Part shown: piece by piece, positions 48,453-58,260 of the stretch
How the letters are laid out: each line of letters starts with the position of its first letter
Numbering within the stretch: the first letter of the stretch is position 1
NCBI GenBank assembly: GCA_963845695.1
Contig: CAWJTQ010000002.1
Span: 1,302,001 to 1,366,000 of the forward strand
Reading direction: 5' to 3'
Source of the DNA: CAWJTV01 sp963845695
GTDB lineage: Bacteria; Planctomycetota; Planctomycetia; Isosphaerales; Isosphaeraceae
Length of the DNA stretch: 64,000 nt
Position numbers and translations under genes: made by a program
The notes under the pieces: model-generated
The model's input: only the letters and a program-made list of their open reading frames with translations
Database searches by the model: none
What the model was told of the DNA's origin: nothing

Positions 48453-49856
48453 TCATGCCAGGATCTCTTTCGCGACATTCCCGGCCACGTCGGTCAGGCG
48501 GAAGTCCCGCCCGGCGTAGCGGTAGGTCAGCTTCTCGTGATCCAGACCCATCAAGGCCAGCAGGGTGGCGTGGAGGTCCATGGTGTGCATCTGGCCTTCG
48601 ACCGCGTGGAGGCCGTACTCGTCGGTGTTGCCGTACGAGAAACCCGTCTTCACGCCCGCGCCAGCCAACCACATGGAATAACCCGTGATATTATGGTCGC
48701 GGCCATCGACGCCCTGGGCCGTCGGCATCCGGCCGAATTCGCTGCCGAAAAGGACCAATGTCTCTTCGAGCAGCCCCCGTTGCGCCAGGTCAGCCAGGAG
48801 AGCCGCAGCAGGCTGGTCAACGGCGGCAGAGTTGCGGATCAGTCCCTGGTGGAGATTCGTGTGATGGTCCCAGCCGGGCTGGGAGATCTCGACGAATCGC
48901 ACTCCCGCTTCGCTCAGGCGACGGGCCATCAGGCACTGGCGGGCGAAGCTGCCGGACGGTCCGGGTTTGACGCCGTACCCGTCGAGCACGGCCTGCGGCT
49001 CGCGAGAGATGTCCAGAAGCTCCGGCACTTTGCCCTGCATCGTGAACGCCAGCTCGTATGATTGGATCACGCCGTCGAGCTGATCCGGCGCGCCGGGTGT
49101 CGCGGCCAGGTCTCGATTCATCGACTGGATCAGATCGATTTGCTTGCGTTGCAGCGACCGGGCCGTGTGGGAGGTGAGATTCGGCATGAACCCGCTGTCG
49201 TTGATCCGGGTTCCCTGGAAATGGGCCGGGAGGAATGCGCTGCCGAAATTCGCCGCCCCGCCGAAGTTGGGTGGCGGGTTGATGGTCACGTATCCGGGGA
49301 TGTCCTGGTTCTCGGTGCCGAGCCCATACAGAAGCCAGGAGCCAAGCGACGGCCGGGTGAGCGAGGCGATCGACGCGCCCGTGTGAAGCTGCATCACGGC
49401 CTCGGGGTGGGCGGGGGTGTCTGTGTGCAGTCCGCGGATGAAGCAGAGCTGATCCACATGCCAGGCCAGGTACGGGAAAAGCTCGGAGACCCACGTGCCA
49501 GACTGACCATGCTGCCGGAACCGGAACTTCGAACCGGTCAGGACCCCTCCGCCCGGCCCGACCTTGCCGTCGTCCTTCTGAAGCCGTGGCTTGTAATCCC
49601 AGGTATCCATCTGCGAGATGGCACCGGTCATGAACAAGAAGATGATCCGCTTGGCCTTGGCGGCGAAGTGCGGCGGCTTCGGCGCCAGCGGGCCGGCGCC
49701 GGTCGGAGAGGCGTCCGCCGAGGCGAACGCCTGAGCATCCCGGCCGAGCATGCCTGCCAGAGCGAGGTAGCCGAAACCGGAACCGGCCGACTTCAGGACC
49801 TGGCGGCGGGTCAGGTGGCCAGATATTGGTGATTTATTGATGCTGTGAATTGACAT
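48453..49856 (-). CDS. Tat-exported DUF1501 protein
   Basis: 467 residues, DUF1501 family, typical planctomycete partner of PSD1 cytochromes. Tat signal LTRRQVLKSAGSGFGYLALA. Conserved blocks: IIFLFMTGAISQMDTWDYKP, FIRGLHTDTPAHPEAVMQLH, GSWLLYGLGTENQDIPGYV, FVEISQPGWDHHTNLHQGLI, LVLFGSEFGRMPTAQGVDGR and DLHATLLALMGLDHEKLTYR. The family is distantly related to sulfatases/alkaline phosphatases; its substrate is unknown. Its ATG lies 71 bases after the PSD1 stop, so the two are probably co-transcribed. Confidence 0.93.
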   Translation of the reverse strand: MSIHSINKSPISGHLTRRQVLKSAGSGFGYLALAGMLGRDAQAFASADASPTGAGPLAPKPPHFAAKAKRIIFLFMTGAISQMDTWDYKPRLQKDDGKVGPGGGVLTGSKFRFRQHGQSGTWVSELFPYLAWHVDQLCFIRGLHTDTPAHPEAVMQLHTGASIASLTRPSLGSWLLYGLGTENQDIPGYVTINPPPNFGGAANFGSAFLPAHFQGTRINDSGFMPNLTSHTARSLQRKQIDLIQSMNRDLAATPGAPDQLDGVIQSYELAFTMQGKVPELLDISREPQAVLDGYGVKPGPSGSFARQCLMARRLSEAGVRFVEISQPGWDHHTNLHQGLIRNSAAVDQPAAALLADLAQRGLLEETLVLFGSEFGRMPTAQGVDGRDHNITGYSMWLAGAGVKTGFSYGNTDEYGLHAVEGQMHTMDLHATLLALMGLDHEKLTYRYAGRDFRLTDVAGNVAKEILA

Positions 49857-49927
49857 CGATCGGTTTTTCCTCTCTCAAGGCTCCCGCAGAACGGGAGCGT
49901 TTTCCCGTTGAGGTTGAGTTGTCGCGA

Positions 49928-52612
49928 TCACTGGACGTATCGAAATTCGGCGCTCGCCAGGAGTGCCTGGCAGAAGCTGACCCAGGCCGCGGTCTTTGCG
50001 TCGGGCGCCCGGATGACCTCCTCCTTCACCGGTTCCTCGACCGGCGGGACTTCGTCCGGGTTCAACGGCGGCACCGGCTTTTTCGGCGCCGAGGTACCGG
50101 CCGTCGCCTTCGCGGGCTCGGGCTCGGCGCTCGCGGTGTCGTTGCGGGCAAGGAGGTCGAGGGCGGATGGGTCGGCGGACTCAGGCCTCGAGGCGATCAA
50201 CTCTCTCTCGGCAGACTCGTATTCAGCGAGGTAGGCCGTCGCACGCCGGGTCTCGGCCGAGTCCGGCATCCGGCCCAGCGTGAGCCGATAGGCCAGGGCG
50301 ACGCGGGCTTCGTGCTCGAGCGCGGTGCGCCGGAGCAACCGCCCGGCGAGGTTGAGCGCCTGGCGCCGCACGAACGGGTCGTTGAGCAAGTAAAGCGCCT
50401 GGGGCGCAACCGTGGTGGTGTCGCGGTTGCCGGTCACCATGCCTTGCTCGGCGAAGTCGAAGACCTCGAGCGAACGCGGTGTCAGTCCCCGGAGTAGCGG
50501 CAGGTACACGCTGCGGTGGCTGCTGGCGGCGGCCGCGGCCTGGAGGCGCCGGGCCAGTGGGCCGTTGTTCGGCAACTCCACGACCCTCAGGCCGCTGGCC
50601 GGTGAAGTCTCGGGGCGGGCCGGGTCAAGCTCTCCGGCCGCTGCGAGAGTGGAGTCGCGAATCTCTTCTGCGTCAAGGCGCCGCGGGCTATGGCGCCAGA
50701 CGAGCCGGTTGGCCGGGTTAACCGTGATGTTGCGACCCGTCGCTTCCGAGCTGAGTTGATACGCCCGGCTGAGCACGACTTTTCGGACGATGGTTTTCAC
50801 CGACCAGCCCTCGCGAACGAACCTCGTGGCCAGGTAATCCAGCAGTGCGGGATGGGACGGCCGGTCGCCCGTCACTCCGAAGTTATCGACGGACGTGACC
50901 AGACCCTGGCCGAACAAGTGTCGCCAGACCCGGTTGACCAGCACCCGCGACGTGAGGGGGTTCTTCTCACTGGTGAGCCAGAGCGCCAGCTCGAGCCGGC
51001 CGCTCTGCTTGGGATTGATCGGGACGTGATCGGGGACGTGGAGGAGGCCGAGGAACCCGCGGGGCACAATCGGCCCGAGCTTCTCGGCCTCGCCTCGAAT
51101 GCGAATCTCGGTGTCGGCCACGGTCCTGGCCTCGCGGACTCCCAGGGCGACCTTTCCGCCGTTGGCCGCGGGGTCGGTGAGCCCGAGGAGCTCGAGGCGT
51201 CGCCGGTTGAACTTCTGCCGAGCGATCGCACGTTTGGGGCGGCCGTCGGGACCGGGTTTGTCCCCCTCGGGATTGTCGATCAGCCGATCGAGCTCGGACT
51301 TGGCTTCCGTGATCGCCTTCCTGGCCTTCTCGATCTTCGCGGCCGCAGTGGGGTCCGGAGCAGGCTTCGGTCCCAAGGGGATCAGCATCTGCGTATCGTA
51401 GTAATCCAGGCCGCCTCCACCCATCTTGTTTCGCAGGCCGGCGCAGAGGTCGGTGCTGCGGAAGATGCCCGCCAGGGCGTAATAGTCGGCTGTCGGGATC
51501 GGGTCGAACTTGTGGTCGTGACAACGGGCGCAGCTCGCCGTCAGCCCCAGGATCCCTCGACTGACCGCGTCGATCTGCTCGTCGACATTATCCATGATGA
51601 AGCGGACTTTGAACCGCTGGTTGACGTCCTTGACGCCCAGGGCCAGGAAGCCGGTCGCGATCAGGTGTTCGGTTCGTTCTTGCTCCGAAGCGGCAGGAAG
51701 CAGGTCGCCCGCGATTTGCTCGCGGAGGAACTGGTCGTACGGCTTGTCATGGTTGAACGCGTCGATGACATAGTCGCGGTATCGCCAGGCGTGGGGAAGC
51801 GGCAGGTTGCGGGACGATCCGGTTGACTCGCCGTACCGGGCCACGTCGAGCCAGTGACGGCCCCACCGCTCGCCATAGGCCGGCGATGCCAAGAGTTGGT
51901 CCACGACGTGCTCGAGTGCATCGGCCGAATGGTCCGCGACGAACGCTTCGATTGCCTCGGGCGTCGGTGGCAGGCCGGTGAGGTCGAAGGTCGTCCGGCG
52001 AATGAGGGTCCGCTTGTCGGCATCCCGGACCGGCCTGAGCCCCTCCTGCTCCAACCGGGCCAGGATGAACCGATCGATGTCATCGACCGGCCAGGACGAG
52101 TCTCGTACCCGGGGGACAGGTCCCGGGTTCAGAGGTTGCCAAGCCCAGTGGGTTTTGCGGAGGTTCTCGTACTTCGCATTCGACTTGCCCAGACTGATGG
52201 TGGCGGCACTCGTCACTTCCGGCCATGCTGCTCCGTTCTCGATCCAGCTCGTCAAATCGGCGAGTTGTTCCGCCGAGAGCTGTTTCTTCGGGGGCATCCT
52301 CGGGGCGCCGTGGTCGTGGCGTACGGCCAGGAGGAGGAGGCTCTCCTCGGGATTGCCAGGTACGACGGCAGGCCCGCTGTTGCCTCCCTGGAGCAGGCCA
52401 TCGCGATCGTCGACCCGCAAGCCACCCTTGGAGTTCGTATTGGCCGAGTGGCAGGTGTAACAGTTGCTTACCAGAACCGGCCGGACCTTCTTCTCGAAAA
52501 ACTCCACCGCCGAGGCATTGTGCTGTGGTGGCGTTTCGCCCCACACCGCCGGCGTTATCGTGACGAGGATCGCCAACCTGAGAAGCCCATTGAATCGTGG
52601 TAGAAGTGCCAT
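49928..52612 (-). CDS. PSD1 planctomycete cytochrome (DUF1549/DUF1553)
   Basis: About 894 residues. Signal peptide (LLRLAILVTITPAVWGE), then PSCyt1 with one haem site (VLVSNCYTCHSANTNSKGGL) and RMPPKKQLSAEQLADLTSWI, DUF1549 (residues about 170-400; RTTFDLTGLPPTPEAIEAFV, YGERWGRHWLDVARYGES), and DUF1553 (about 530-850; LTSRVLVNRVWRHLFGQGLV, DNFGVTGDRPSHPALLDYLA). The acidic, Pro-rich stretch near 850 (KKPVPPLNPDEVPPVEE) is an insertion relative to shorter members. Exported; exact function unknown, thought to act with the DUF1501 protein. ATG at 52612 preferred over a GTG at 52624. Confidence 0.94.
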   Translation of the reverse strand: MALLPRFNGLLRLAILVTITPAVWGETPPQHNASAVEFFEKKVRPVLVSNCYTCHSANTNSKGGLRVDDRDGLLQGGNSGPAVVPGNPEESLLLLAVRHDHGAPRMPPKKQLSAEQLADLTSWIENGAAWPEVTSAATISLGKSNAKYENLRKTHWAWQPLNPGPVPRVRDSSWPVDDIDRFILARLEQEGLRPVRDADKRTLIRRTTFDLTGLPPTPEAIEAFVADHSADALEHVVDQLLASPAYGERWGRHWLDVARYGESTGSSRNLPLPHAWRYRDYVIDAFNHDKPYDQFLREQIAGDLLPAASEQERTEHLIATGFLALGVKDVNQRFKVRFIMDNVDEQIDAVSRGILGLTASCARCHDHKFDPIPTADYYALAGIFRSTDLCAGLRNKMGGGGLDYYDTQMLIPLGPKPAPDPTAAAKIEKARKAITEAKSELDRLIDNPEGDKPGPDGRPKRAIARQKFNRRRLELLGLTDPAANGGKVALGVREARTVADTEIRIRGEAEKLGPIVPRGFLGLLHVPDHVPINPKQSGRLELALWLTSEKNPLTSRVLVNRVWRHLFGQGLVTSVDNFGVTGDRPSHPALLDYLATRFVREGWSVKTIVRKVVLSRAYQLSSEATGRNITVNPANRLVWRHSPRRLDAEEIRDSTLAAAGELDPARPETSPASGLRVVELPNNGPLARRLQAAAAASSHRSVYLPLLRGLTPRSLEVFDFAEQGMVTGNRDTTTVAPQALYLLNDPFVRRQALNLAGRLLRRTALEHEARVALAYRLTLGRMPDSAETRRATAYLAEYESAERELIASRPESADPSALDLLARNDTASAEPEPAKATAGTSAPKKPVPPLNPDEVPPVEEPVKEEVIRAPDAKTAAWVSFCQALLASAEFRYVQ

Positions 52613-52661
52613 GGACGTATTCACCTTCTCTTTGAACGGAATTGCGTACAGGGTCGGTTAT

Positions 52662-52688
52662 CGGAGGGTGGGCCCCACCCACCCTCCG
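52662..52688 (-). terminator. Hairpin after third DUF1559 gene
   Basis: Perfect 11-bp stem CGGAGGGTGGG / CCCACCCTCCG, 5-base loop, 29 bases after the DUF1559 stop at 52718. Confidence 0.65.
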
Positions 52689-52717
52689 AAAGTTCGCAAG
52701 TCCTGCGGGTGTCCTAA

Positions 52718-53928
52718 TCAGTAGGAGTCGGAGGAAATGACCTCGCCCTGCTTGATCGAGCCGAGCGCCCAGAGCGTCGGACTGCTTACACTGTTCTTGA
52801 GGAACCGGACCGATCCGTCGAGCATCAGGACGTTGGCACCACCGGGGTGGAAGCTACTCAGAGCGTAGGAACCCACGCTTTCGATGGTGCCGCCCCCGTC
52901 CGTGCTGCAGTTGGGATACGGCGCGTTCGGCGGGACCGCGAGATTGCCCAGACTGTAGCCCACCAACCCGAGTGCCCAGGATTCGCCGAGGGTGTCGGTC
53001 TTGGAGTAGCGACCCTGGCCGGCTTGCCACATCTGGCCGCACTGCTGGAGCCATACGGGTAGATTGGCGACCAGGATGGGATTGGGCTCGATCAATGTGC
53101 CGTTGTTCCGCGCGGTACTCGCAGGAAAGGTTCCGGTGAAAACGATGTCCTGGAGCGACAGTTGGCCAGGCACTCCGTCCCCGATCTTCCATTCGCCGAA
53201 GCCGATCGTGTTGCTCGTCCCGTCCGTGACCTCGCTGATTTTCGTGATATGGCCGAGCGTGCCGATGTAGGGGAAGGGGCCGTTCGGCGGGCCGCTTGAC
53301 TGCTGGGCCGCGAACTCCAACCCCGATCCGAGGGAAGCGAAATAGCTGTTGCCCGGAGCCCGGAGGCCGGTGAACTGCGCGTCGGCGCCTTGAATCGCCC
53401 AGCCCGGCGGCGTACTCGACGGGCAGAGGAAGGTGTTGATGACCGTCGTGGTGACCGTCGTGTTGATCAGGTCCGTGGTGGGGTCGTTGAAGATGCTGAC
53501 CGCGAAATTCAGGGCGTTGAAAAGCGGTGCGTGCTCCAGATAATTCAACATGCGCATGTGGCGCTCGGGCCGTGGTTGTTATAGAACGTCGTCGAATAGA
53601 CATTGCCGTTCAGGAAGTACGCCAGCGCTCCCGGTGGGAAGCTTTCATTTGTCTGGTGGTAGTTGTGCAGACCCAGGCCGATTTGTTTGAGATTGTTGAC
53701 GCACTGGACGCGTCGCGCCGCCTCCCGCGCCGCTTGTACGGCCGGCAGAAGCAATGCGATCAGGACCGCGATGATCGCGATCGCGACGAGGAGCTCGATC
53801 AGCGTGAACCCGGGGCGCCGGTTTCGCCTCCGAGCCGGATCAGTCGTTCTTCCGCTCCCGAGCCGCTCGCGGGGAGCACGGTCCGACCGATCGAAGGATC
53901 CAGAGTCCTGACGATGAGACATCGACAT
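52718..53928 (-). CDS. DUF1559 prepilin-like protein, one frameshift
   Basis: About 404 residues. Prepilin motif RPGFTLIELLVAIAIIAVLI after a 40-residue basic leader, then CVNNLKQIGLGLHNYHQTNE. Near 53556 the frame breaks (NNHGPSA then HMRMLNYLEHAPLFNALNFA); one missing C in the GCCACATG context restores it. The H-X9-DG box is present (HPGGANVLMLDGSVRFLKNS) and it ends VISSDSY. ATG at 53928, GAGGAAGT upstream. Its leader is longer than in the other two members. Confidence 0.88.
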
Positions 53929-54153
53929 GCCAGACTTCCTCAGTCTGCGCGTGCCTCTGGTAGGTCCAGTCAGCGTTCCGCGGGAATTGCGGTGGGACCT
54001 CTCGATGACGAGTCGGTGGTTTTGGAATTGGCGTGTTGGCGGCGCCTGTGGATCGCCGTGTCTTGGTGAGTCGCCCGTCAAAAGTCAGTTCGTGGACGAC
54101 AGATGCGTTTCAGACTGTCCGACCGGTCATAAATCAAAAGTATCTACATTAAT

Positions 54154-54345
54154 TCACTTGAGCCGTTGTTTTTCCATGCGATCGATTTGAATCACGACCC
54201 CGTTCTGGATGACAATTCGCACCTCGCCGAACCGGATTCCTTTGATCGCCGTTCGGATCGGCTCGAGATCGATTGCCACACCGCTCGGAGTCGGTCGGTC
54301 AACCCCTGAGTTCGGTGCGTCACCTTCGATGGGTACAGACGACAT
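54154..54345 (-). CDS. YezD-like small protein (DUF2292)
   Basis: 63 residues; the C-terminal half (IRFGEVRIVIQNGVVIQIDR plus MEKQRLK) is the DUF2292/YezD core. Such small proteins are often found near sulfate or cysteine genes, and a sulfate transporter lies 9 kb away, but function is unknown. Start at 54345 with AGAGGTG upstream. It lies between the DUF1559 gene and repeat array B, on the minus strand. Confidence 0.75.
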   Translation of the reverse strand: MSSVPIEGDAPNSGVDRPTPSGVAIDLEPIRTAIKGIRFGEVRIVIQNGVVIQIDRMEKQRLK

Positions 54346-54571
54346 CGGCACCTCTCCGCAACCACGAACGTCCTACCTGGAGTATCGAGGCCGCTCGGTT
54401 GGAACTCCGGCGTCCAGAGTTCTCGTCACCCGGTCCTGGCCCTCTGTCGGGCCACGTGCCCGCCACTCGTGCTGAGCCATTCGCAGGTATCATGCCAGTC
54501 GGAAAGGTTTCTGATATCGCAGCGAATCTCGGGCGAGATTCCCGCATCATGCGAGGTGGGCTTGCCAAGAA

Positions 54572-54629
54572 CCGTGGTATTTGCCAGAATACCCGTGATA
54601 TTTGCTCGGTCAGCCATCATATTTGACGG
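54572..54629. promoter_or_regulatory. Three-copy operator-like repeat array B
   Basis: CCGTGGTATTTGCCAG at 54572, CCGTGATATTTGCTCG at 54593 and CCATCATATTTGACGG at 54614, spaced 21/21. The last repeat ends 9 bases before the sigma-54 activator ATG. The middle copy is identical to two repeats of array A at 47.3 kb. Binding by an unknown regulator, perhaps the activator itself, is inferred. Confidence 0.65.
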
Positions 54630-54637
54630 GACATTCT

Positions 54638-56251
54638 ATGGAGCACCATGCCAGCCTGCTGCTCGACGTCTGGCGAGAAGTGTGCCGCCACATCGAGATT
54701 GGCGAGTCGATCGCCCGGCTCGGTCCGATCCTGATGCGTCGATTGCCGATCGACTTGATCGTGATCCGCCGGCTGGACCCGGCACGGTCTTGCGTCGAGA
54801 CGGTCGCGACGGGCCATGGCAGGCCGGTGTCGGCCGAGATGGCGATGCCGGGAATGGTGCGAACGAACACATCTGCCGCTGAGATGGAACAACTGGCGGT
54901 ATGGTGCGGCCAGGGCAAAGTGCTTCGCGGGACGGATCGGGTCGTCCGCCGACGGCTCGCGGGTCTCCTACCGGAGGGTCTCGAGGGCCAGATCCTGGCC
55001 GGGCCGCTGATCATCCCGGACGCGCCGGCCGGCGTCTTGATCCTGATCAGCTCATCCCGGCATGAGCCCCGCGATGAACACAGTGAGCTGGTGCAGGCTC
55101 TGCTGGAACCGTTCGCGGTGGCTCTGGAGAACGATCATCGGCTCCGCGAGCTGGTCTCGCTTCGCGAGGCCCTCGAGGCGGACAAGATGTCGCTCCTGTC
55201 GCGATTGGGCCGGCACGACATCAGCGACTCGATCGTCGGCGCGGAGACCGGCCTGAAGCCCGTGATGGAACAGATCGAGCTGGTCGCGCGCTCGGATACA
55301 CCAATTCTGATCCTTGGGGAGACGGGGGCGGGTAAGGAGGTCGTGGCTCGTGCGATTCACGAACGGTCGCGACGGGCTCCGAACCCCTTCCTGCGGGTCA
55401 ACTGCGGTGCCATCCCACCGGACCTGGTGGACTCGGAGCTCTTTGGCCACGAGAAGGGCAGCTTCACCGGGGCGGTCGGGACGAGAAAAGGGTGGTTCGA
55501 GCGGGCAGACGGCGGCACGCTCTTCCTGGACGAGTGCGGTGAGTTGAACGCGGCCGCGCAGGTAAGGCTGCTTCGAATCCTTCAGGATGGCACGTTCGAG
55601 AGGGTCGGCGGCGAGCGGCAGATGCATGTGGACGTACGCATCGTCGCCGCGACCCACCGGGATCTGGTGGAGATGATCGGCGATGGACGGTTCCGCCAGG
55701 ATTTGTGGTATCGCCTGTCCGTCTTCCCGATCCGCCTGCCGCCTCTGCGCGACCGTCCGGCCGATATCCCGGCCCTGGCGGCTCACTTCGTGCTGAGGGC
55801 CGCCAAGCGGTTGGGGCTACCGATGATGGCACCCTCCGCCGAGGATGTCAAATTACTGGTCGCCTACCCATGGCCCGGCAACGTGCGTGAGCTGGCCGCC
55901 GTGATCGAACGCGCGGCGATCCTTGGCGGCGGCGTTCGGCTCGACGTGGCCCGGGCCCTGGGTCATCGGCCTCCGGCTGTGCCGGCGACACCATCTGATA
56001 CCCGGTCGTCGGATCTCACGGCGGACACCGCGGTACCGCTGGCTCCTCTGCGACTCGCTATGGCCCGGCATATCGAGGCGGCCCTGGCGCAGACCGGCGG
56101 ACGAATCGAAGGGCCCTCCGGCGCCGCCGCCCTTCTGGAGATCAATCCCCACACCCTCCGGGCCCGCATGCGCAAGCTCGGCGTCGCCTGGCAGGGCTTC
56201 CGGTCCCCGGATCGAACGAAGCGGGGGCCGGAGCCTCACGATCAGAAGTAG
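54638..56251 (+). CDS. Sigma-54-dependent transcriptional activator, GAF-like sensor
   Basis: 537 residues. N-terminal sensor (about 1-170; GAF-like, RRLPIDLIVIRRLDP), AAA+ domain (about 200-430) with Walker A ILGETGAGKEVVARAIHERS, the sigma-54 contact loop GSFTGAV (GSFTGA instead of GAFTGA, a permitted variant), Walker B GGTLFLDECGELN, and the R-finger region FRQDLWYRLSVFPIRLPPLR, then a Fis-type helix-turn-helix (GAAALLEINPHTLRARMRKL). NorR/FhlA-like activator acting at RpoN promoters. The start at 54638 lacks a clear ribosome binding site and lies just after repeat array B. Target genes unknown. Confidence 0.93.
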   Translation: MEHHASLLLDVWREVCRHIEIGESIARLGPILMRRLPIDLIVIRRLDPARSCVETVATGHGRPVSAEMAMPGMVRTNTSAAEMEQLAVWCGQGKVLRGTDRVVRRRLAGLLPEGLEGQILAGPLIIPDAPAGVLILISSSRHEPRDEHSELVQALLEPFAVALENDHRLRELVSLREALEADKMSLLSRLGRHDISDSIVGAETGLKPVMEQIELVARSDTPILILGETGAGKEVVARAIHERSRRAPNPFLRVNCGAIPPDLVDSELFGHEKGSFTGAVGTRKGWFERADGGTLFLDECGELNAAAQVRLLRILQDGTFERVGGERQMHVDVRIVAATHRDLVEMIGDGRFRQDLWYRLSVFPIRLPPLRDRPADIPALAAHFVLRAAKRLGLPMMAPSAEDVKLLVAYPWPGNVRELAAVIERAAILGGGVRLDVARALGHRPPAVPATPSDTRSSDLTADTAVPLAPLRLAMARHIEAALAQTGGRIEGPSGAAALLEINPHTLRARMRKLGVAWQGFRSPDRTKRGPEPHDQK

Positions 56252-56436
56252 AGCTGGACCCGCTACCAGAGGATACTGGCAGTCGGCTGGACTTTTCCGG
56301 ACGCGTAAGTGACGGGATTCTTGAACTCCGCATGGTTCCAGTCGAAGTCCATCTTGAAAATTGGACGGACCCAATTCTCCTGAACTCGACGTCCTGCGTC
56401 ACCGTTGGAAGGCAAAAAACCGTCAGTAACCAAAGA

Positions 56437-58217
56437 TCAACGCGGAGGATCATTGGTGTTGGTACCGGTTCCTGACCTGTTTCTGCCTCCCATCGGTGCT
56501 GGAAGCGGTTCCAGATTCGTTTCCGCCGCCGGTGTTGGAGGCGGTACCGGACCCCCTTCCGCTGCCGGTGTTGGAGGCGGTACGGGACCCGTTTCCGCCG
56601 CCGCCGGTGTTGGAGGCGGTACGGGACCCGTTTCCGCCGCCGGTGTTGGAGGCGGTACGGGACCGATTCCCGCCGCCGCACTCGCTTGTGAGTGCCTTAA
56701 CCATAAGAAATGATGCTTCTTATGTTCAGCTTGTACCGATGCCAGGATGAGAGGCGGCGACAAATAGGCGCCGCCGCCGAGGGCTTGGTAGGTGTTTACG
56801 ATGGCAGACAGTTGCTGCTCTTTGGTTTCGATCAATTCCTTTCTCGCCTCGAAGAGGGCATCCTGAGCGAGTAGCACGTCTAAGTAGTCGATGTCAACTC
56901 CGGGGCGGGGATTCTGATACAGACTGGTGGCGGCTACGACTGAGGTCGCGAGCGCTTCGACCTGCTGCTTCTTGATCTCGATGCTCTTGCGGTAATTCTC
57001 CACCTTGTTCACGCGGTTGACCACCTCGGTGACGGCGTTGATGATGACGCGCTGGTAGTTGTAGACGGTCTGCAATTGCAGGGCGTTGGCGGTGAGGTAG
57101 TCGGCCTTGATCGCTTTGAAGTTGATCAACGGCCCGACCAGGCCACCAGCGATATTGAAAATCAAGGCTTCCGGAGTCAGGAACAGATACCTTACGTTGA
57201 AGGCCGCGTAGCCAACGCCGCCGGTGATGGTCAACACAGGTAAGAAGCGAGCCCGGGCGACCTTTACGTCGAGCCCGGCAGCCGCCAGCTCGCGCTCGGC
57301 CTGGCGGATGTCGGGTCGGTTCTGAAGGAGCTGGGGGGGACTCCCAGGCTCAGCGCATGCAAGTTCAGATCGATGAATTCGTCGATGGTTTGCCCAGATC
57401 TGCGTTCGACAGGCTGCGGAAAGCGACCGGCGAGGAAGTTGATACGGTTGCCGATCTGGATGATATCCTGAATAACGATCAGCCTTTCGGCCTGGTTCTT
57501 GCGAACCTCGGCCTGGAACCGCTGGACAGCCAGTAGGTTGCCGCGAGCTGCCTGCATCCTGGCCCTGGCGATGTCGAGGCTTCCCTCAAAAAGCTCGATG
57601 ATATTATTCAGATTCATAAGCCGTTTGTCGAGCGACATGAGCTCGTAATAATTGTCGGCAATCTCTGCGACCAGACGGGTCACAAAGTAGTTCCGCTCCT
57701 CAGTGGCGCTGACGACGCGCTGCGCTGCCGCGTCCCTGGCATTCCGTAACTGCCTCCAGATGTCGATCTGCCAGAAGAGGTTGGGGCCTAACAGGAATTG
57801 TCCATACGGATTGGGAATTAACATCCCGGGGCGAAACGGGTCGTCGCGTATGCCGGCTCCCTCAAGCGTGTAGTTGCTGAGTTTGTTCAGCCCGGCGCCA
57901 CCCCCGACCGTGAGGAAGGGAAGGTAGGTCCCTCGCCGCGCCAGGACCTCGTTGCTGGCGATCTGGATGTTCTCATTCAGGATCCTCAGCTCCTGGTTGC
58001 CGGCCAGTGCCTGGTCGATCAAGCCAATAAGCGCCGGGTCATTGAAAAACTCTTCGATCCGGAGCTGGGATGAGTTTTCCGAGCTGGTCGATCCATTGAA
58101 GCTTTCCGGCAGGTTTGGTGCCGGCGTCGGAGGACGGAGAAAGGGGATACAGGACGGCAGAACCAGCAGGAAGCTGCAAGCGATCGCGATCGAAATAGCG
58201 CGCTTCTTATGCTTCAT
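56437..58217 (-). CDS. TolC-family outer membrane channel, one frameshift
   Basis: About 590 residues after bridging a shift at about 57330 (missing C in a seven-C run: ...HALSLGVPP then QLLQNRPDIRQAERELAAAG). Lipoprotein signal (AIACSFLLVLPSCIPFLRPP). Outer membrane efflux domains: LIDQALAGNQELRILNENIQ, QIDIWRQLRNARDAAAQRVV, VRKNQAERLIVIQDIIQIGN and YLDVLLAQDALFEARKELIE. The C-terminus ends with four Pro-rich repeats, unusual for the family. Third gene of the efflux operon after adaptor and pump. Start at 58217 overlaps a fossil pump C-terminus; ATG at 58244 is possible. Confidence 0.85.
56510..56690. repeat. Tandem ~36-bp repeats at tolC 3' end
   Basis: Four imperfect copies of a 36-39 bp unit (minus-strand reading GPVPPPTPAAET). 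GTGTTGGAGGCGGTACGGGA is the conserved core on the plus strand. Length variation by 3 bases keeps the frame. Confidence 0.8.
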
Positions 58218-58260
58218 CTTCGACAAGCTCACTAACTGGTTCATCCGCCTCGTCCTTGTA
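58207..58260 (-). pseudogene. Fossil C-terminus of an RND pump
   Basis: Reads YKDEADEPVSELVEDEA then stop, closely parallel to LKDETHEPLSEVLEHNA near the end of the pump at 58927-62277. The DNA similarity is about 85% over some 35 bases and continues past the stop (GAAGC...). Its stop overlaps the tolC ATG, suggesting a former pump-tolC overlap. Confidence 0.6.

Noticed and set aside
50690..51826. 378-codon plus-strand frame
   Set aside because: Antisense of the PSD1 gene with its DUF1549/DUF1553 blocks.
56510..56690. CRISPR-like repeats
   Set aside because: Units are contiguous coding repeats without spacers; no cas genes.
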